From Fidelibacterota bacterium (GTDB taxonomy: Bacteria > Fidelibacterota > Marinisomatia > Marinisomatales > Marinisomataceae): 33,483 nt of DNA. Each line of letters begins with the position of its first letter. Position 1 is the stretch's first letter. This document shows, piece after piece, positions 8,051 through 15,986 of the stretch. Both the position numbers and the translations under genes were made by a program. Where the stretch lies: assembly GCA_002701645.1 (NCBI GenBank), contig NZWP01000009.1:1-33483 (forward strand). Direction: 5' to 3'. The notes under the pieces were generated by a model, which searched no databases, was not told the DNA's origin, and saw nothing but the letters and a program-made list of their open reading frames with translations.

Positions 8051-8123
8051 GCGAGTGTAGCTCAGCTGGTAGAGCACAACCTTGCCAAGGTTGGGGTCGC
8101 GCGTTCGAATCGCGTCACTCGCT
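8051..8123 (+). tRNA. tRNA-Gly (anticodon GCC)
   Basis: This is a complete cloverleaf. The acceptor GCGAGTG pairs with CACTCGC, the D stem is GCTC/GAGC, and the anticodon stem CAACC/GGTTG carries loop TTGCCAA (anticodon GCC at 8084-8086). The T stem GCGCG/CGCGT encloses TTCGAAT. The discriminator is T at 8123 and the CCA is not encoded. The recombinase fragment on the other strand ends exactly on its last base. Confidence 0.95.
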
Positions 8124-8611
8124 CAGTCTTTAGTCCAATTCAAAAAACTATCTATTATCCTTTTATGAACTATCATTGAGCTAGTCTTTAGTTCTTCTTC
8201 TCGTATTTCGAAATACCAGCTTAACATATTATTGTCAATATGCTTCATCATGATACCAGAGCCATACCTTTTAACGATTATCTCTTTAAATGTGTCTAGA
8301 TGGTAGTTTTGAAGCTTTATTGAGCTGTTTTTAGGAGGTTTTGTCTTAAAATGTATCATTTTATGCTTTAAGTAGGTTTTAATAGCATTATCTAGCTGCA
8401 TTTCTTGTTTACCGCCTTTTTTGATATAAAAAACACGATCAAGCTCTTTTTTTTGTTTTAAGCAATCATCCCAAGTTAGGGTAGGGCCAATTTTGCCTAA
8501 AGTTATATTAAAATACCTTTTCTTATTTTTTAAAGGATCGTACGCATAAATCGAATACATTACATATCCATCATTTTCCCCATTTCTTTTTCGTTTATAA
8601 ATACTACTCAT
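8123..8611 (-). pseudogene. Tyrosine recombinase (integrase) fragment: N-terminal and core-binding domains only
   Basis: This is a 162-residue frame. Residues 1-70 look like an arm-type DNA-binding N-terminus (basic YKRKRNGENDGYVMYS start, then a KNKKRYFNITLGK strand). Residues about 75-160 look like the SAM-like core-binding domain of phage-type integrases (LDNAIKTYLKHK start, helix ending IIDSFLNWTKD). A normal integrase continues for about 170-200 residues with the catalytic domain (R...HxxR...Y). None of that is present, and the stop codon overlaps the last base of tRNA-Gly. tRNA 3' ends are classical integration sites, so this is best read as the remnant of an integrated element. No second copy of the tRNA end and no cargo genes are seen before smpB. 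A domesticated DNA-binding protein is a less likely alternative. Confidence 0.65.
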
Positions 8612-8662
8612 AATTATATTTTCTCTTTAAGTTTTGACATAAATATGATACAAAAAAACTTA

Positions 8663-8686
8663 ACACACAATTGTTATACACACAAT
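8663..8686. repeat. Two direct copies of ACACACAAT upstream of the integrase fragment
   Basis: ACACACAAT occurs at 8663-8671 and again at 8678-8686, a 15-base period, in the 145-base AT-rich interval between the 5' ends of the integrase fragment and smpB. Such short direct repeats could be recombinase arm sites or an operator. They could also be chance in AT/CA-rich DNA. Apart from these repeats the interval shows no gene, and smpB has no Shine-Dalgarno sequence. Confidence 0.35.
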
Positions 8687-8756
8687 GTTGAAAACTTTGT
8701 ATATTTAACAATATTTAAATTTAACAAAATAATATTAAAATAATATAACTTTTTTT

Positions 8757-9212
8757 ATGAGCAAAAATATAGAGATTATTAGTAATAATAGGAAAGCTTT
8801 TCATAGCTATACGATTATCAATCGGTATGAAGCTGGTATGATTCTCCTCGGTAGCGAGGTTAAAAGTTTAAGGGAAAAGAAATTGAATTTAAAAGATAGT
8901 TTTGTTTCTATTAAAGATGAAAAAGTTTGGTTAATTGGGGCGCATATTAGCTCATATTCACACACAGGTTTTTCAGGTCATTCTCCGACGAGAAATCGTG
9001 AATTATTATTGCATAAAAAAGAGATGATACGACTTAAGAATATTGTAGCTCAAAAAGGATTAACTATTGTCCCTTTAAAGGCTTATTTTAAGGGAGGTAT
9101 AGCGAAAATTGAATTTGCTACAGCCAAAGGCAAGAAAACATATCAGAAAAAAGACGCTTTAAAGATGAGAGATTTAGATAGGGAAGCTCGACGAGAAATG
9201 AGTAAAAAATAA
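8757..9212 (+). CDS. smpB: SsrA (tmRNA)-binding protein SmpB
   Basis: This is 151 residues, the normal length for SmpB. Family signatures are NRKAFHSYTI, EAGMILLGSEVKSLR, the INLKDSFV-like segment, and the basic C-terminal tail DREARREMSKK that inserts into the decoding centre. SmpB binds tmRNA and delivers it to stalled ribosomes for trans-translation. The ATG follows a T-run without a ribosome binding site. The TAA overlaps the ATG of tyrS by one base, so the two are probably co-translated. No tmRNA gene is visible nearby. Confidence 0.96.
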   Translation: MSKNIEIISNNRKAFHSYTIINRYEAGMILLGSEVKSLREKKLNLKDSFVSIKDEKVWLIGAHISSYSHTGFSGHSPTRNRELLLHKKEMIRLKNIVAQKGLTIVPLKAYFKGGIAKIEFATAKGKKTYQKKDALKMRDLDREARREMSKK

Positions 9213-10423
9213 TGGGATTTTTACCGGTAGATGATCAGTTAGAAATTATCTCTAAAGGAACAGAAGAGGTAATTCCGCTTCAAGACCTTAGACACAAGCT
9301 AGAATTTTCTATTAAAAACAACAAGCCTCTCGTCGTGAAACTGGGATGTGACCCTAGCAGACCAGATCTGCATATTGGCCATAGCGTCGTCCTTCAGAAG
9401 CTCAGAGATTTTCAAGATTTAGGACATCAAGCTATACTTGTGATTGGTGATTTTACAGCAATGATTGGTGACCCTTCTGAGCGTAATAAGACACGTCCGC
9501 AGCTTACTCTAGAAGAGGCAAAAGCTAATGCAGAATCATATATTGAACAATCTAAAGTTATACTTGATGTAAAAACTATTAAAGTCTTATTTAACAGCAC
9601 TTGGCTAAATAAAATGAACTTCTCTGATGTAATAAAAATGAGCAGTAAGTATACTGTTGCTCGTATGATTGAACGAGATGATTTTACAAAACGTTTTGAA
9701 TCTGAAATTCCTATTTCAATGCATGAGTTTTTATATCCTTTAGCGCAAGCAATGGATTCTGTTGAAATTAAATCTGATGTAGAATTGGGCGGCACTGATC
9801 AAAAATTCAATTTATTGGTTGGTAGAGATATACAGCGAGAATATGGTCAAGAACCTCAATCTATCATTACATTGCCTCTATTAGAGGGTACTGATGGAGT
9901 GGAAAAGATGTCAAAATCTTATGATAATTATATCGCATTAGATGATTCTCCTCAAGATATGTATGGTAAATTGATGTCTATTAACGATTCTATGATTGCC
10001 AAATATTATGAATTGACTGTATTTGCAGACAAAGAAAAGGTTTTAGCTGTAGAGAATCAACTTAAAGACTCTTCTATAAATCCTAGAGATATCAAGCGAG
10101 ACTTAGCTAAAGATTTAGTTGAACGTTATTATGATGCAGATAGAGCATTGGAAGCTGAACAAGCATTTGATCAGATATTTGTTAAAAAGTCTATTCCAGA
10201 CAATATTCCTGTTTTCAAAACAGAAAGTGATACTACTATTCTTGAAGTATTATTATCAGAAAATCTAATTGATAGCAAGGCAGAAGGTAAACGTCTAATA
10301 CGACAGAATGCTGTGAAAATAGATGGAGAAGTGTGCTCTGAGCCAGGTTATGTTATCGGTAAAGGATGTGGCGAGCTTGTAATTAAGGTTGGCAAGAGAA
10401 GATTTTTAAAAATTTTAGGCTAA
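9212..10423 (+). CDS. tyrS: Tyrosyl-tRNA synthetase
   Basis: This is a 403-residue class I aminoacyl-tRNA synthetase. The HIGH motif is intact at residues 54-57 (within PDLHIGH) and KMSKS is at 232-236 (VEKMSKSYDN). The tyrosine pocket region is preserved, with ELGGTDQKFN and the preceding YPLAQAMDSV helix. The last ~65 residues form an S4-like RNA-binding domain (EGKRLIRQNAVKIDG). The length and HIGH/KMSKS forms fit the TyrZ-like branch rather than E. coli-type TyrS. It charges tRNA-Tyr in the cytoplasm. It overlaps smpB by one base. The 98 bases after it hold no clear terminator. Confidence 0.97.
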   Translation: MGFLPVDDQLEIISKGTEEVIPLQDLRHKLEFSIKNNKPLVVKLGCDPSRPDLHIGHSVVLQKLRDFQDLGHQAILVIGDFTAMIGDPSERNKTRPQLTLEEAKANAESYIEQSKVILDVKTIKVLFNSTWLNKMNFSDVIKMSSKYTVARMIERDDFTKRFESEIPISMHEFLYPLAQAMDSVEIKSDVELGGTDQKFNLLVGRDIQREYGQEPQSIITLPLLEGTDGVEKMSKSYDNYIALDDSPQDMYGKLMSINDSMIAKYYELTVFADKEKVLAVENQLKDSSINPRDIKRDLAKDLVERYYDADRALEAEQAFDQIFVKKSIPDNIPVFKTESDTTILEVLLSENLIDSKAEGKRLIRQNAVKIDGEVCSEPGYVIGKGCGELVIKVGKRRFLKILG

Positions 10424-10521
10424 TCCTCATCGGAGAAATCATTTAACTTATTTTTTTGTTACCCAAATTCAATTATTCTTATAAATTCCATGGTAATTAT
10501 TAATATGATTTGGAAAAACTT

Positions 10522-10857
10522 ATGTCTGAAAAAAATATCAAAATAACAGATCGAAACTTTGAAGAGCTTGTAATGAAAGCAAAAAAGCTCGTAATTGTAG
10601 ATTTTTGGGCTGAATGGTGTGGTCCATGTAAAGCTATAGCACCCATTTTAGATAAAATTTCTGATGAATTTAGCGATAACGTCCTTGTAGGTAAGGTAAA
10701 TGTCGATGAAGTCAAAGAAGTGCCCGTAAAATACGGTATTCGCAGCATTCCAACACTATTGTTTTTTTGCAATGGAGAAATTGTAAGACAAGAAGTTGGT
10801 TTTCAGTCTGAACAGGTATTAGTTGACGGTATTAACCAAATCATAAATAAAGGTTAA
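10522..10857 (+). CDS. trxA: Thioredoxin
   Basis: This is 111 residues, the standard thioredoxin size, with the active site WCGPC at residues 32-36 (within DFWAEWCGPCK) and the cis-proline in SIPTLLFF. I start at the ATG with GGA seven bases upstream. A TTG 12 bases earlier (10510) would add four residues and is less likely. It reduces disulfides in cytoplasmic proteins and is itself reduced by the thioredoxin reductase encoded 19 bases downstream, so the two form one functional pair. Confidence 0.95.
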   Translation: MSEKNIKITDRNFEELVMKAKKLVIVDFWAEWCGPCKAIAPILDKISDEFSDNVLVGKVNVDEVKEVPVKYGIRSIPTLLFFCNGEIVRQEVGFQSEQVLVDGINQIINKG

Positions 10858-10876
10858 TATTAAACAATTAATTTAA

Positions 10877-11812
10877 GTGACAGATAAAACTATTCATAAA
10901 ACTATCATTATCGGTTCTGGTCCAGCTGGATTAACAGCTGCGATTTATGCTGCTCGTGCTAATTTGAATCCAATTGTCTTCGAGGGGAATCAGCCTGGAG
11001 GTCAATTGACAATTACTACAGATGTAGAAAATTATCCAGGATTTCCTGACGGTGTTTTAGGTCCAGATATGATGGATCTATTTCGAAAACAAGCTCAGAA
11101 ATTTGGAGCCGAGTGTTTTTATAAGCATGTCTCAAAAGTTGATTTTTCTAGCTCTCCATTTAAAGTTTACGTTCAAGATGAAGAATATCTTGCTGAATCA
11201 GTGATAATTTCCACTGGTGCATCTGCAAGGATGTTAGGTCTTGCAGCAGAAAAAGAATTAATGGGATACGGAGTTAGTACTTGCGCAACATGTGATGGTT
11301 ATTTTTTCAAGGAAAAAGAGATTGTAGTTATTGGTGGAGGTGATTCAGCGATGGAAGAAGCAAGTTTTTTAACAAAATTTGCTAGTAAGGTAACTCTTAT
11401 CCATCGACGAGAGGAATTTCGTGCATCTAAGATTATGATTGATAGAGTTTTAGATAATCCAAAAATTGAAATTATTAAGAATGCAGTTGTAACTGATATT
11501 CTTGGTTCTCAAAAAGATGGAGTTTCTAATATTCTACTAAAAGACACTATTGACGGAAAAGAAAGAAATTTTGATTGTGATGGTGTATTCTATGGTATTG
11601 GTCATGAACCAAATACTAATCAGTTTAAAGGTATGATCAATTTAGACGATCAAGGATACATAATTACTAATCCAGGATCAACTTTAACCAATGTAGCTGG
11701 AGTGTTTGCTTGTGGCGATGTACAAGATAGTCATTATAGGCAGGCAGTTACAGCCGCTGGTTCTGGTTGTATGGCCGCAATAGATGCAGAAAAATATTTA
11801 GAAGATTTATAA
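10877..11812 (+). CDS. trxB: Thioredoxin reductase (NADPH)
   Basis: This is a 311-residue low-molecular-weight thioredoxin reductase with a GTG start. FAD-binding GSGPAG is at residues 13-18, the redox-active pair C136-A-T-C139 lies in the CATCDG motif, and NADPH-binding GGGDSA is at 153-158, followed by HRREEFRA. The C-terminal FAD motif is GVFACGDVQD, with the YRQAVTAAGSGCMAA helix. It transfers electrons from NADPH via FAD to thioredoxin. No strong ribosome binding site precedes the GTG, but the start lies seven residues before the first strand, as in the family. Confidence 0.97.
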   Translation: MTDKTIHKTIIIGSGPAGLTAAIYAARANLNPIVFEGNQPGGQLTITTDVENYPGFPDGVLGPDMMDLFRKQAQKFGAECFYKHVSKVDFSSSPFKVYVQDEEYLAESVIISTGASARMLGLAAEKELMGYGVSTCATCDGYFFKEKEIVVIGGGDSAMEEASFLTKFASKVTLIHRREEFRASKIMIDRVLDNPKIEIIKNAVVTDILGSQKDGVSNILLKDTIDGKERNFDCDGVFYGIGHEPNTNQFKGMINLDDQGYIITNPGSTLTNVAGVFACGDVQDSHYRQAVTAAGSGCMAAIDAEKYLEDL

Positions 11813-11833
11813 GAATAGTTTTTCTGTCTTTTT

Positions 11834-11840
11834 AAGGAGA
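11834..11840 (+). promoter_or_regulatory. Strong ribosome binding site for the ATPase gene
   Basis: AAGGAGA sits five bases before the ATG at 11846. It is the best Shine-Dalgarno in the window and suggests independent, efficient initiation for the three-gene group that follows trxB. Confidence 0.7.
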
Positions 11841-11845
11841 AAAAG

Positions 11846-12556
11846 ATGGAATTAAAACAGATTTATGATATTAGTGGTCTAAAGCTCAAGTTTGGATCAA
11901 AAAAAGCTCTTGAAATTAATACCCTAAAATTTCATAATGGGTTGATTTATGGTGTATGTGGTAATTTTGGATCAGGAAAATCATCGCTATTGAAAGTTCT
12001 TTCAGGACTTCAAAAGGAATCAAATGGAGATGTTCTTTATCAAGGAAGTAAGTTTAAAACCAATTTTCTTGGAAACATTAAAAAGCATAAAGAAATTCAA
12101 TACATTCACGTAGACATGTTTAATGATTTTTCCCAATATCTAAAGAGTCATAGTACAGTTGAACGATTTTTAAAAGGAATGTTTTCTGCTAAAATAAAAC
12201 AAATTCGTACGCGACATTTTAAACACTTTAGCCTCGAACATCTTTGGAAAACGCCAATCAACAAATTGTCGGACGGTGAAAAACATTGGTTAAAAATTGT
12301 TGTAGGGGTAGAAAAAGATCCTAGGGTTCTTCTTGTAGATGACTATGGTCTACATTTAGATCCAAAAAATGAAATGATTCTGCGCAGAAGATTGATGAAA
12401 ATGAATAACGTTCTAGGAACCACTATCATTTTATCTTCAACAAGCGATTATTTCTTGAAACAATTTGCAAATGTGGTCATATATTTGGATAATGGACATG
12501 TATCGAAAGTCAGAAAAGGATATAAGCGTAATAGCTTCAATAAAAAGAAAAAGTAG
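11846..12556 (+). CDS. ABC-type ATPase with degenerate catalytic motifs, no cognate permease
   Basis: This is a 236-residue soluble nucleotide-binding domain. Walker A is GNFGSGKSS (Lys45). The signature is LSDGE (141-145) in place of LSGGQ. Walker B is VLLVDD (161-166), with Asp166 where the catalytic Glu normally stands. The switch histidine is replaced: the usual THD reads T199-S200-D201. The protein ends in a Lys/Arg/Asn-rich tail (residues about 222-236). It can probably bind ATP, but the changes argue for slow or no hydrolysis unless it pairs with a partner subunit. No membrane permease lies next to it. It overlaps the following propeller-like gene by about 59 bases. It could be a regulatory ATPase or part of an envelope machine; the substrate is unknown. 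Confidence 0.8.
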   Translation: MELKQIYDISGLKLKFGSKKALEINTLKFHNGLIYGVCGNFGSGKSSLLKVLSGLQKESNGDVLYQGSKFKTNFLGNIKKHKEIQYIHVDMFNDFSQYLKSHSTVERFLKGMFSAKIKQIRTRHFKHFSLEHLWKTPINKLSDGEKHWLKIVVGVEKDPRVLLVDDYGLHLDPKNEMILRRRLMKMNNVLGTTIILSSTSDYFLKQFANVVIYLDNGHVSKVRKGYKRNSFNKKKK

Positions 12557-14192
12557 CAACATCTTTAATTTGCTATTTTTTATGTTATTGATTGGACCTT
12601 TATTAGGTCAGGTTGATAATCGATTTAATGTTTTTAGTTGGGAGCAATATGGCGCGTTAGGTGCAGTTAATTCTATATCAGAAGATTATACATATTTTTA
12701 CTTTGGTACAGAAAATGCAGGCATTTTAAGATTAAATAAATTTTCACAACAATTTGCGCGTCCTATTACGCAAGGTCAGGGGTTAAAGTCTAATTCAATT
12801 GAACATATTTATTTTGATGAACATACAGGAATTTTATGGTCTGTAGGAGATAACTTTATTGAATATAGCTTTTCGAGAGAGGGTAGTTGGAATACGTTAC
12901 AATACAATTCACTTTCATTAAAATCCGGGAATCAGATTATCGATATTGGATCTAGTAAAGATTATTTATGGTTACGATCGAATAGCAAATTTTTCAAATT
13001 AGACCATGTCAATGGAATCTTATTAGGAATATATGTTTCACCGGATGAGCCGTCTATTGTTTGGGGAGATATTTCCTCAAGAGAATTAAGATGGAATATA
13101 TTTGATTTCAATGATTATTTTGTTGAAGATGCATGGCTTTTAACTTCAAATGGAGCTTCAGATAATAGAGGAAACTTCTCAAAATATTTATCTTATTATA
13201 AGTCAAATAATGGAATTAATTGGATGTCACTTTCTAATGGATATATTCTAAAAATAGATGAATTTAATAAGTTAATAACACCAATATTCTATGGTCTTGC
13301 ATGTACTGTTCCAACATCTGTGATTGATGATAATGTGTTGTGGATTTCAGGTATTGGAAATAAATCTTTTAATGGTATTACTAAATTTGATATTGATAAT
13401 AATAAGTTCGAAAATATTCTATCTAATCATTACTCAAATTTTAGCAAAGATAATATCTATTCAAGTATTATGATTGATGATGAGATATGGTTTGGGTTAG
13501 ATAGCTATATTTTGGTATATAATACAAAGAAAGATTCATTCAGGTCACTTGGTTTTGAGAAGGGGGTTCCTCGTGGAAAGATTGTTCATTTAGAGTACAA
13601 GAATGAATCAGTATTTGCTGGATCTATTAATGGAGTTGTTGAAATAAATAGGGCTTCAAAAGCAAAGGTAAATAGCGCAATAGAGAAATTTATTTTCTCT
13701 AGAAATCTATTTTTGGGAGATATAGAAAAGTTTGAAAATGAAATATTTTTTGTTTTAAGCAATACCGTTTTCAGATATGAAAATGAAAAAAATAGTATTT
13801 CAACTCTTAATTGGAAAGATGGCACATTTGATATGTCGATGAAAAAAAATCAAATTGATATAGCATCTAGATCTGTATCTAGGATTTTTTCTAGAAATGA
13901 TAATTTATACATGATTACAGACTTAGGTATCGTAGATTATAAGGAAGGCGCTTTAATTATTCCTTCAAGTCTTTATTTCAACTATAAGATAACTGATCTG
14001 ACCGTAGTAGATAATTCATTATTATTCTTGTCAACAACAAGAGGTTTAGCGATTATTGATATAGATACAAGAGAGCTTATTAATTACTATGATTTTCCTT
14101 TTTTAAGAAATATTTACCAAATGAAACATATCTCAGAATATTTAGTGTTACTAACGAGCAAAGGTTTAATTAAATTTAATTTCAACTTATGA
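12498..14192 (+). CDS. Secreted beta-propeller-like protein, unknown function
   Basis: Roughly 565 residues. The start is uncertain: in-frame ATGs occur at 12465, 12492 and 12498, all inside the ATPase gene. I take 12498 because GGAT lies at a usable distance and it leaves the shortest leader before the hydrophobic core NIFNLLFFMLLIGPLLGQ, a likely signal peptide. The rest is beta-rich, with repeats of roughly 45-60 residues containing patterns such as YFGTENAGILRLN, GILWSVGDNFIEYS, EIWFGLDSYILVYN and VFAGSINGVVEIN. These resemble the blades of two-component-regulator (Reg_prop) and related propellers. No C-terminal kinase or sorting domain is seen. It overlaps the GWxTD gene by ATGA. Probably periplasmic or surface-exposed; possibly a binding scaffold. 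Confidence 0.65.
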   Translation: MYRKSEKDISVIASIKRKSSNIFNLLFFMLLIGPLLGQVDNRFNVFSWEQYGALGAVNSISEDYTYFYFGTENAGILRLNKFSQQFARPITQGQGLKSNSIEHIYFDEHTGILWSVGDNFIEYSFSREGSWNTLQYNSLSLKSGNQIIDIGSSKDYLWLRSNSKFFKLDHVNGILLGIYVSPDEPSIVWGDISSRELRWNIFDFNDYFVEDAWLLTSNGASDNRGNFSKYLSYYKSNNGINWMSLSNGYILKIDEFNKLITPIFYGLACTVPTSVIDDNVLWISGIGNKSFNGITKFDIDNNKFENILSNHYSNFSKDNIYSSIMIDDEIWFGLDSYILVYNTKKDSFRSLGFEKGVPRGKIVHLEYKNESVFAGSINGVVEINRASKAKVNSAIEKFIFSRNLFLGDIEKFENEIFFVLSNTVFRYENEKNSISTLNWKDGTFDMSMKKNQIDIASRSVSRIFSRNDNLYMITDLGIVDYKEGALIIPSSLYFNYKITDLTVVDNSLLFLSTTRGLAIIDIDTRELINYYDFPFLRNIYQMKHISEYLVLLTSKGLIKFNFNL

Positions 14193-15412
14193 AAAATTTT
14201 ATATCCATTTATTTGATATTATGTAGCGTAGTATTTTCCCAGAGCTTTAATCGAAATATCGATCAGTTTAAAGCCAGCTCTTTTGTTCGCCCAGTTGCTA
14301 AGGATTCCATAGAGATTCTATCGTTTATGGAGGTGTCAAATAATACATTACAATTTCTGAAGAAAGATGGTCTTTTTGAAGCTCAATATGAAGCAAATAT
14401 TGCCATACTAGATAGCGAGAAAGAAAAGCAATCTTCTCAGCTATTCTCAGATACGATTACTGTTAAAAAATTTGGTGATACTACATCAAAGGTAAAGAAG
14501 AAAGTAATAACAACAGCGTTTGTTTTACCCCTTGAGAGTTATACTGTTACATCAAGTCTAAAAGATTTAGATATAAAGCTATCTGGAAAGAAGGATAAAA
14601 AAATTGACTTAGAAGGTATATCGAGTAGTACTTTTTTTCAAATTTATAATCCAATATTTGTAAAAGAGGTAAAAGGATTATGGGGCTTTGATTTGAATAA
14701 ATTTCCTACTGAAAGTGGTAGAGTAATACCGAGTAATGATATCATCTCTTTCTATCAGTACGTTGTTTTAAATCCAGGTGAATATAATATTACGATTAGC
14801 ATTATTGGAGATAAAAAAGTACAATGGGAAGATTCTATTAAGGCTACTGCAAATAGTAGCGTAATAAGTCATTTAGTAAATATTCCTATTAAAAATATTG
14901 ATAAAAGAGATTTGAAGGTCAAAGTAGTAGTTAGTCAGAATAGAAATACATCATCTAAGTCATTTTCATTCAAAATAAAGAATAACACACTTTTTGATGG
15001 GATTGATAATATTGATGTTGCATTAGCTCAGATGAGCTACATCTTAACATCTGATGAAAAGAAAGAATTGAAAAGCCTTAAGCAGTCAGAAAAAGAGAAA
15101 TTTTTTAGGAAAGTTTGGGCAAAAAGAGATCCTGTTGCACAGACAAAAGTTAACGAACTTATGGAAGAATATTATACCAGAGTCGTTTTCGCAGAAGAGA
15201 ATTTTTCAAGAGGAACTTCTGGGGGGTGGAAGTCAGATATGGGAATGATTTATATCTTGCTTGGTAAGCCAGACGATCTAGTTCGTTCAATGAATATGCA
15301 AGGCAGCTATAATTATGAAACATGGTATTATTTCCAAATTGGAGAAGAATTTACTTTTATTGATGAATATGGATTCGGAGATTATAGGCTTAGAACGCCA
15401 TTCTTATATTAA
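14189..15412 (+). CDS. GWxTD-domain secreted protein
   Basis: This is a 407-residue protein with a cleavable signal peptide ending ...SVVFSQ. Residues ~20-280 are beta-rich and of unknown function. The C-terminal ~110 residues contain the GWxTD-type signature as GWKSDMGMIYILLGKPDD (Trp347), followed by the aromatic YETWYYFQIGEEFTFID strands that close the domain. The Thr of GWxTD is Ser here. GWxTD-domain proteins occur widely in FCB-group bacteria and Acidobacteria, mostly as secreted proteins of unknown function. It follows the propeller-like gene with ATGA coupling and precedes the RNase HI gene by six bases. Confidence 0.8.
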   Translation: MKNFISIYLILCSVVFSQSFNRNIDQFKASSFVRPVAKDSIEILSFMEVSNNTLQFLKKDGLFEAQYEANIAILDSEKEKQSSQLFSDTITVKKFGDTTSKVKKKVITTAFVLPLESYTVTSSLKDLDIKLSGKKDKKIDLEGISSSTFFQIYNPIFVKEVKGLWGFDLNKFPTESGRVIPSNDIISFYQYVVLNPGEYNITISIIGDKKVQWEDSIKATANSSVISHLVNIPIKNIDKRDLKVKVVVSQNRNTSSKSFSFKIKNNTLFDGIDNIDVALAQMSYILTSDEKKELKSLKQSEKEKFFRKVWAKRDPVAQTKVNELMEEYYTRVVFAEENFSRGTSGGWKSDMGMIYILLGKPDDLVRSMNMQGSYNYETWYYFQIGEEFTFIDEYGFGDYRLRTPFLY

Positions 15413-15418
15413 GTAATT

Positions 15419-15943
15419 ATGAACAGCGAAAAAAAATTAATTAAAATTTTAGAAAGATTTAGGGATAAGCTATCTGATCAAGAAATTGCTTTAATAGATA
15501 GTTTAGTCAAACTACCAAAGACTATGCAAGATTCATGGGATAGTAGCGATATGTCTTATAAGCTTTTTACAGATGGAGCATCCCAGCTTGATAAAAACAA
15601 TGCCGGTATTGGAGGTTTGTTAAAAAATGGTCATGAAACAGTATTTTCTTTTGCTGAGAATATAGGCGATTGTACCAATAATGAAGCAGAATATTTGGCA
15701 TTAATTAGAGGTATTGAGCTTTGTGTTGAGAAGAAAATATTAGATGTCAAAATTTTTTCTGACAGTGAATTGATTGTAAGACAAGTCAATGGTGATTATA
15801 AAGTCAAAAACGAAAGAATGATTAAGCTTCATGCTAAAGTTCTAGATTTATGTTCAATGCTAAACAGCTGGTCAGTTTCTCACGTTCTGAGAGATAAAAA
15901 TATGGAAGCAGATCTTTTAAGTAAAGAAGGGCTTACTAAATAA
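15419..15943 (+). CDS. Ribonuclease HI family protein
   Basis: This is a 174-residue protein. After a ~45-residue N-terminal helical extension comes an RNase H fold with the four acidic residues in place: Asp52 (FTDGAS), Glu91 (NNEAEY), Asp115 (SDSELIVRQ) and Asp165 (NMEADLLS). The TNNEAEYLALI and VRQVNGDYKVK segments match the short RNase HI branch lacking the basic protrusion, as in archaeal and Bacteroidetes enzymes. It hydrolyses the RNA strand of RNA:DNA hybrids. The extension resembles neither the HBD domain of eukaryotic RNase H1 nor anything I recognise. It sits 43 bases before mreB; any link to the cell-wall genes is probably only positional. Confidence 0.88.
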   Translation: MNSEKKLIKILERFRDKLSDQEIALIDSLVKLPKTMQDSWDSSDMSYKLFTDGASQLDKNNAGIGGLLKNGHETVFSFAENIGDCTNNEAEYLALIRGIELCVEKKILDVKIFSDSELIVRQVNGDYKVKNERMIKLHAKVLDLCSMLNSWSVSHVLRDKNMEADLLSKEGLTK

Positions 15944-15986
15944 AAAAAACTAAGGAATGAGAATAATATTTTATAACTTATAGACT

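Noticed and set aside
8612-8756. tmRNA (ssrA) gene expected next to smpB
   Set aside because: The interval is too short (145 bases) and shows no tRNA-Ala-like end or tag-reading frame.
9427-9795. 122-codon - strand frame opposite tyrS
   Set aside because: tyrS carries full HIGH/KMSKS motifs across this region, and the antisense product is Ser/Ile-rich and unlike known proteins.
12465-12497. Start of the propeller-like gene at the ATG at 12465
   Set aside because: It would add eleven residues read from inside the ATPase gene before the signal peptide, and the later ATG gives a better leader. The choice is not certain.
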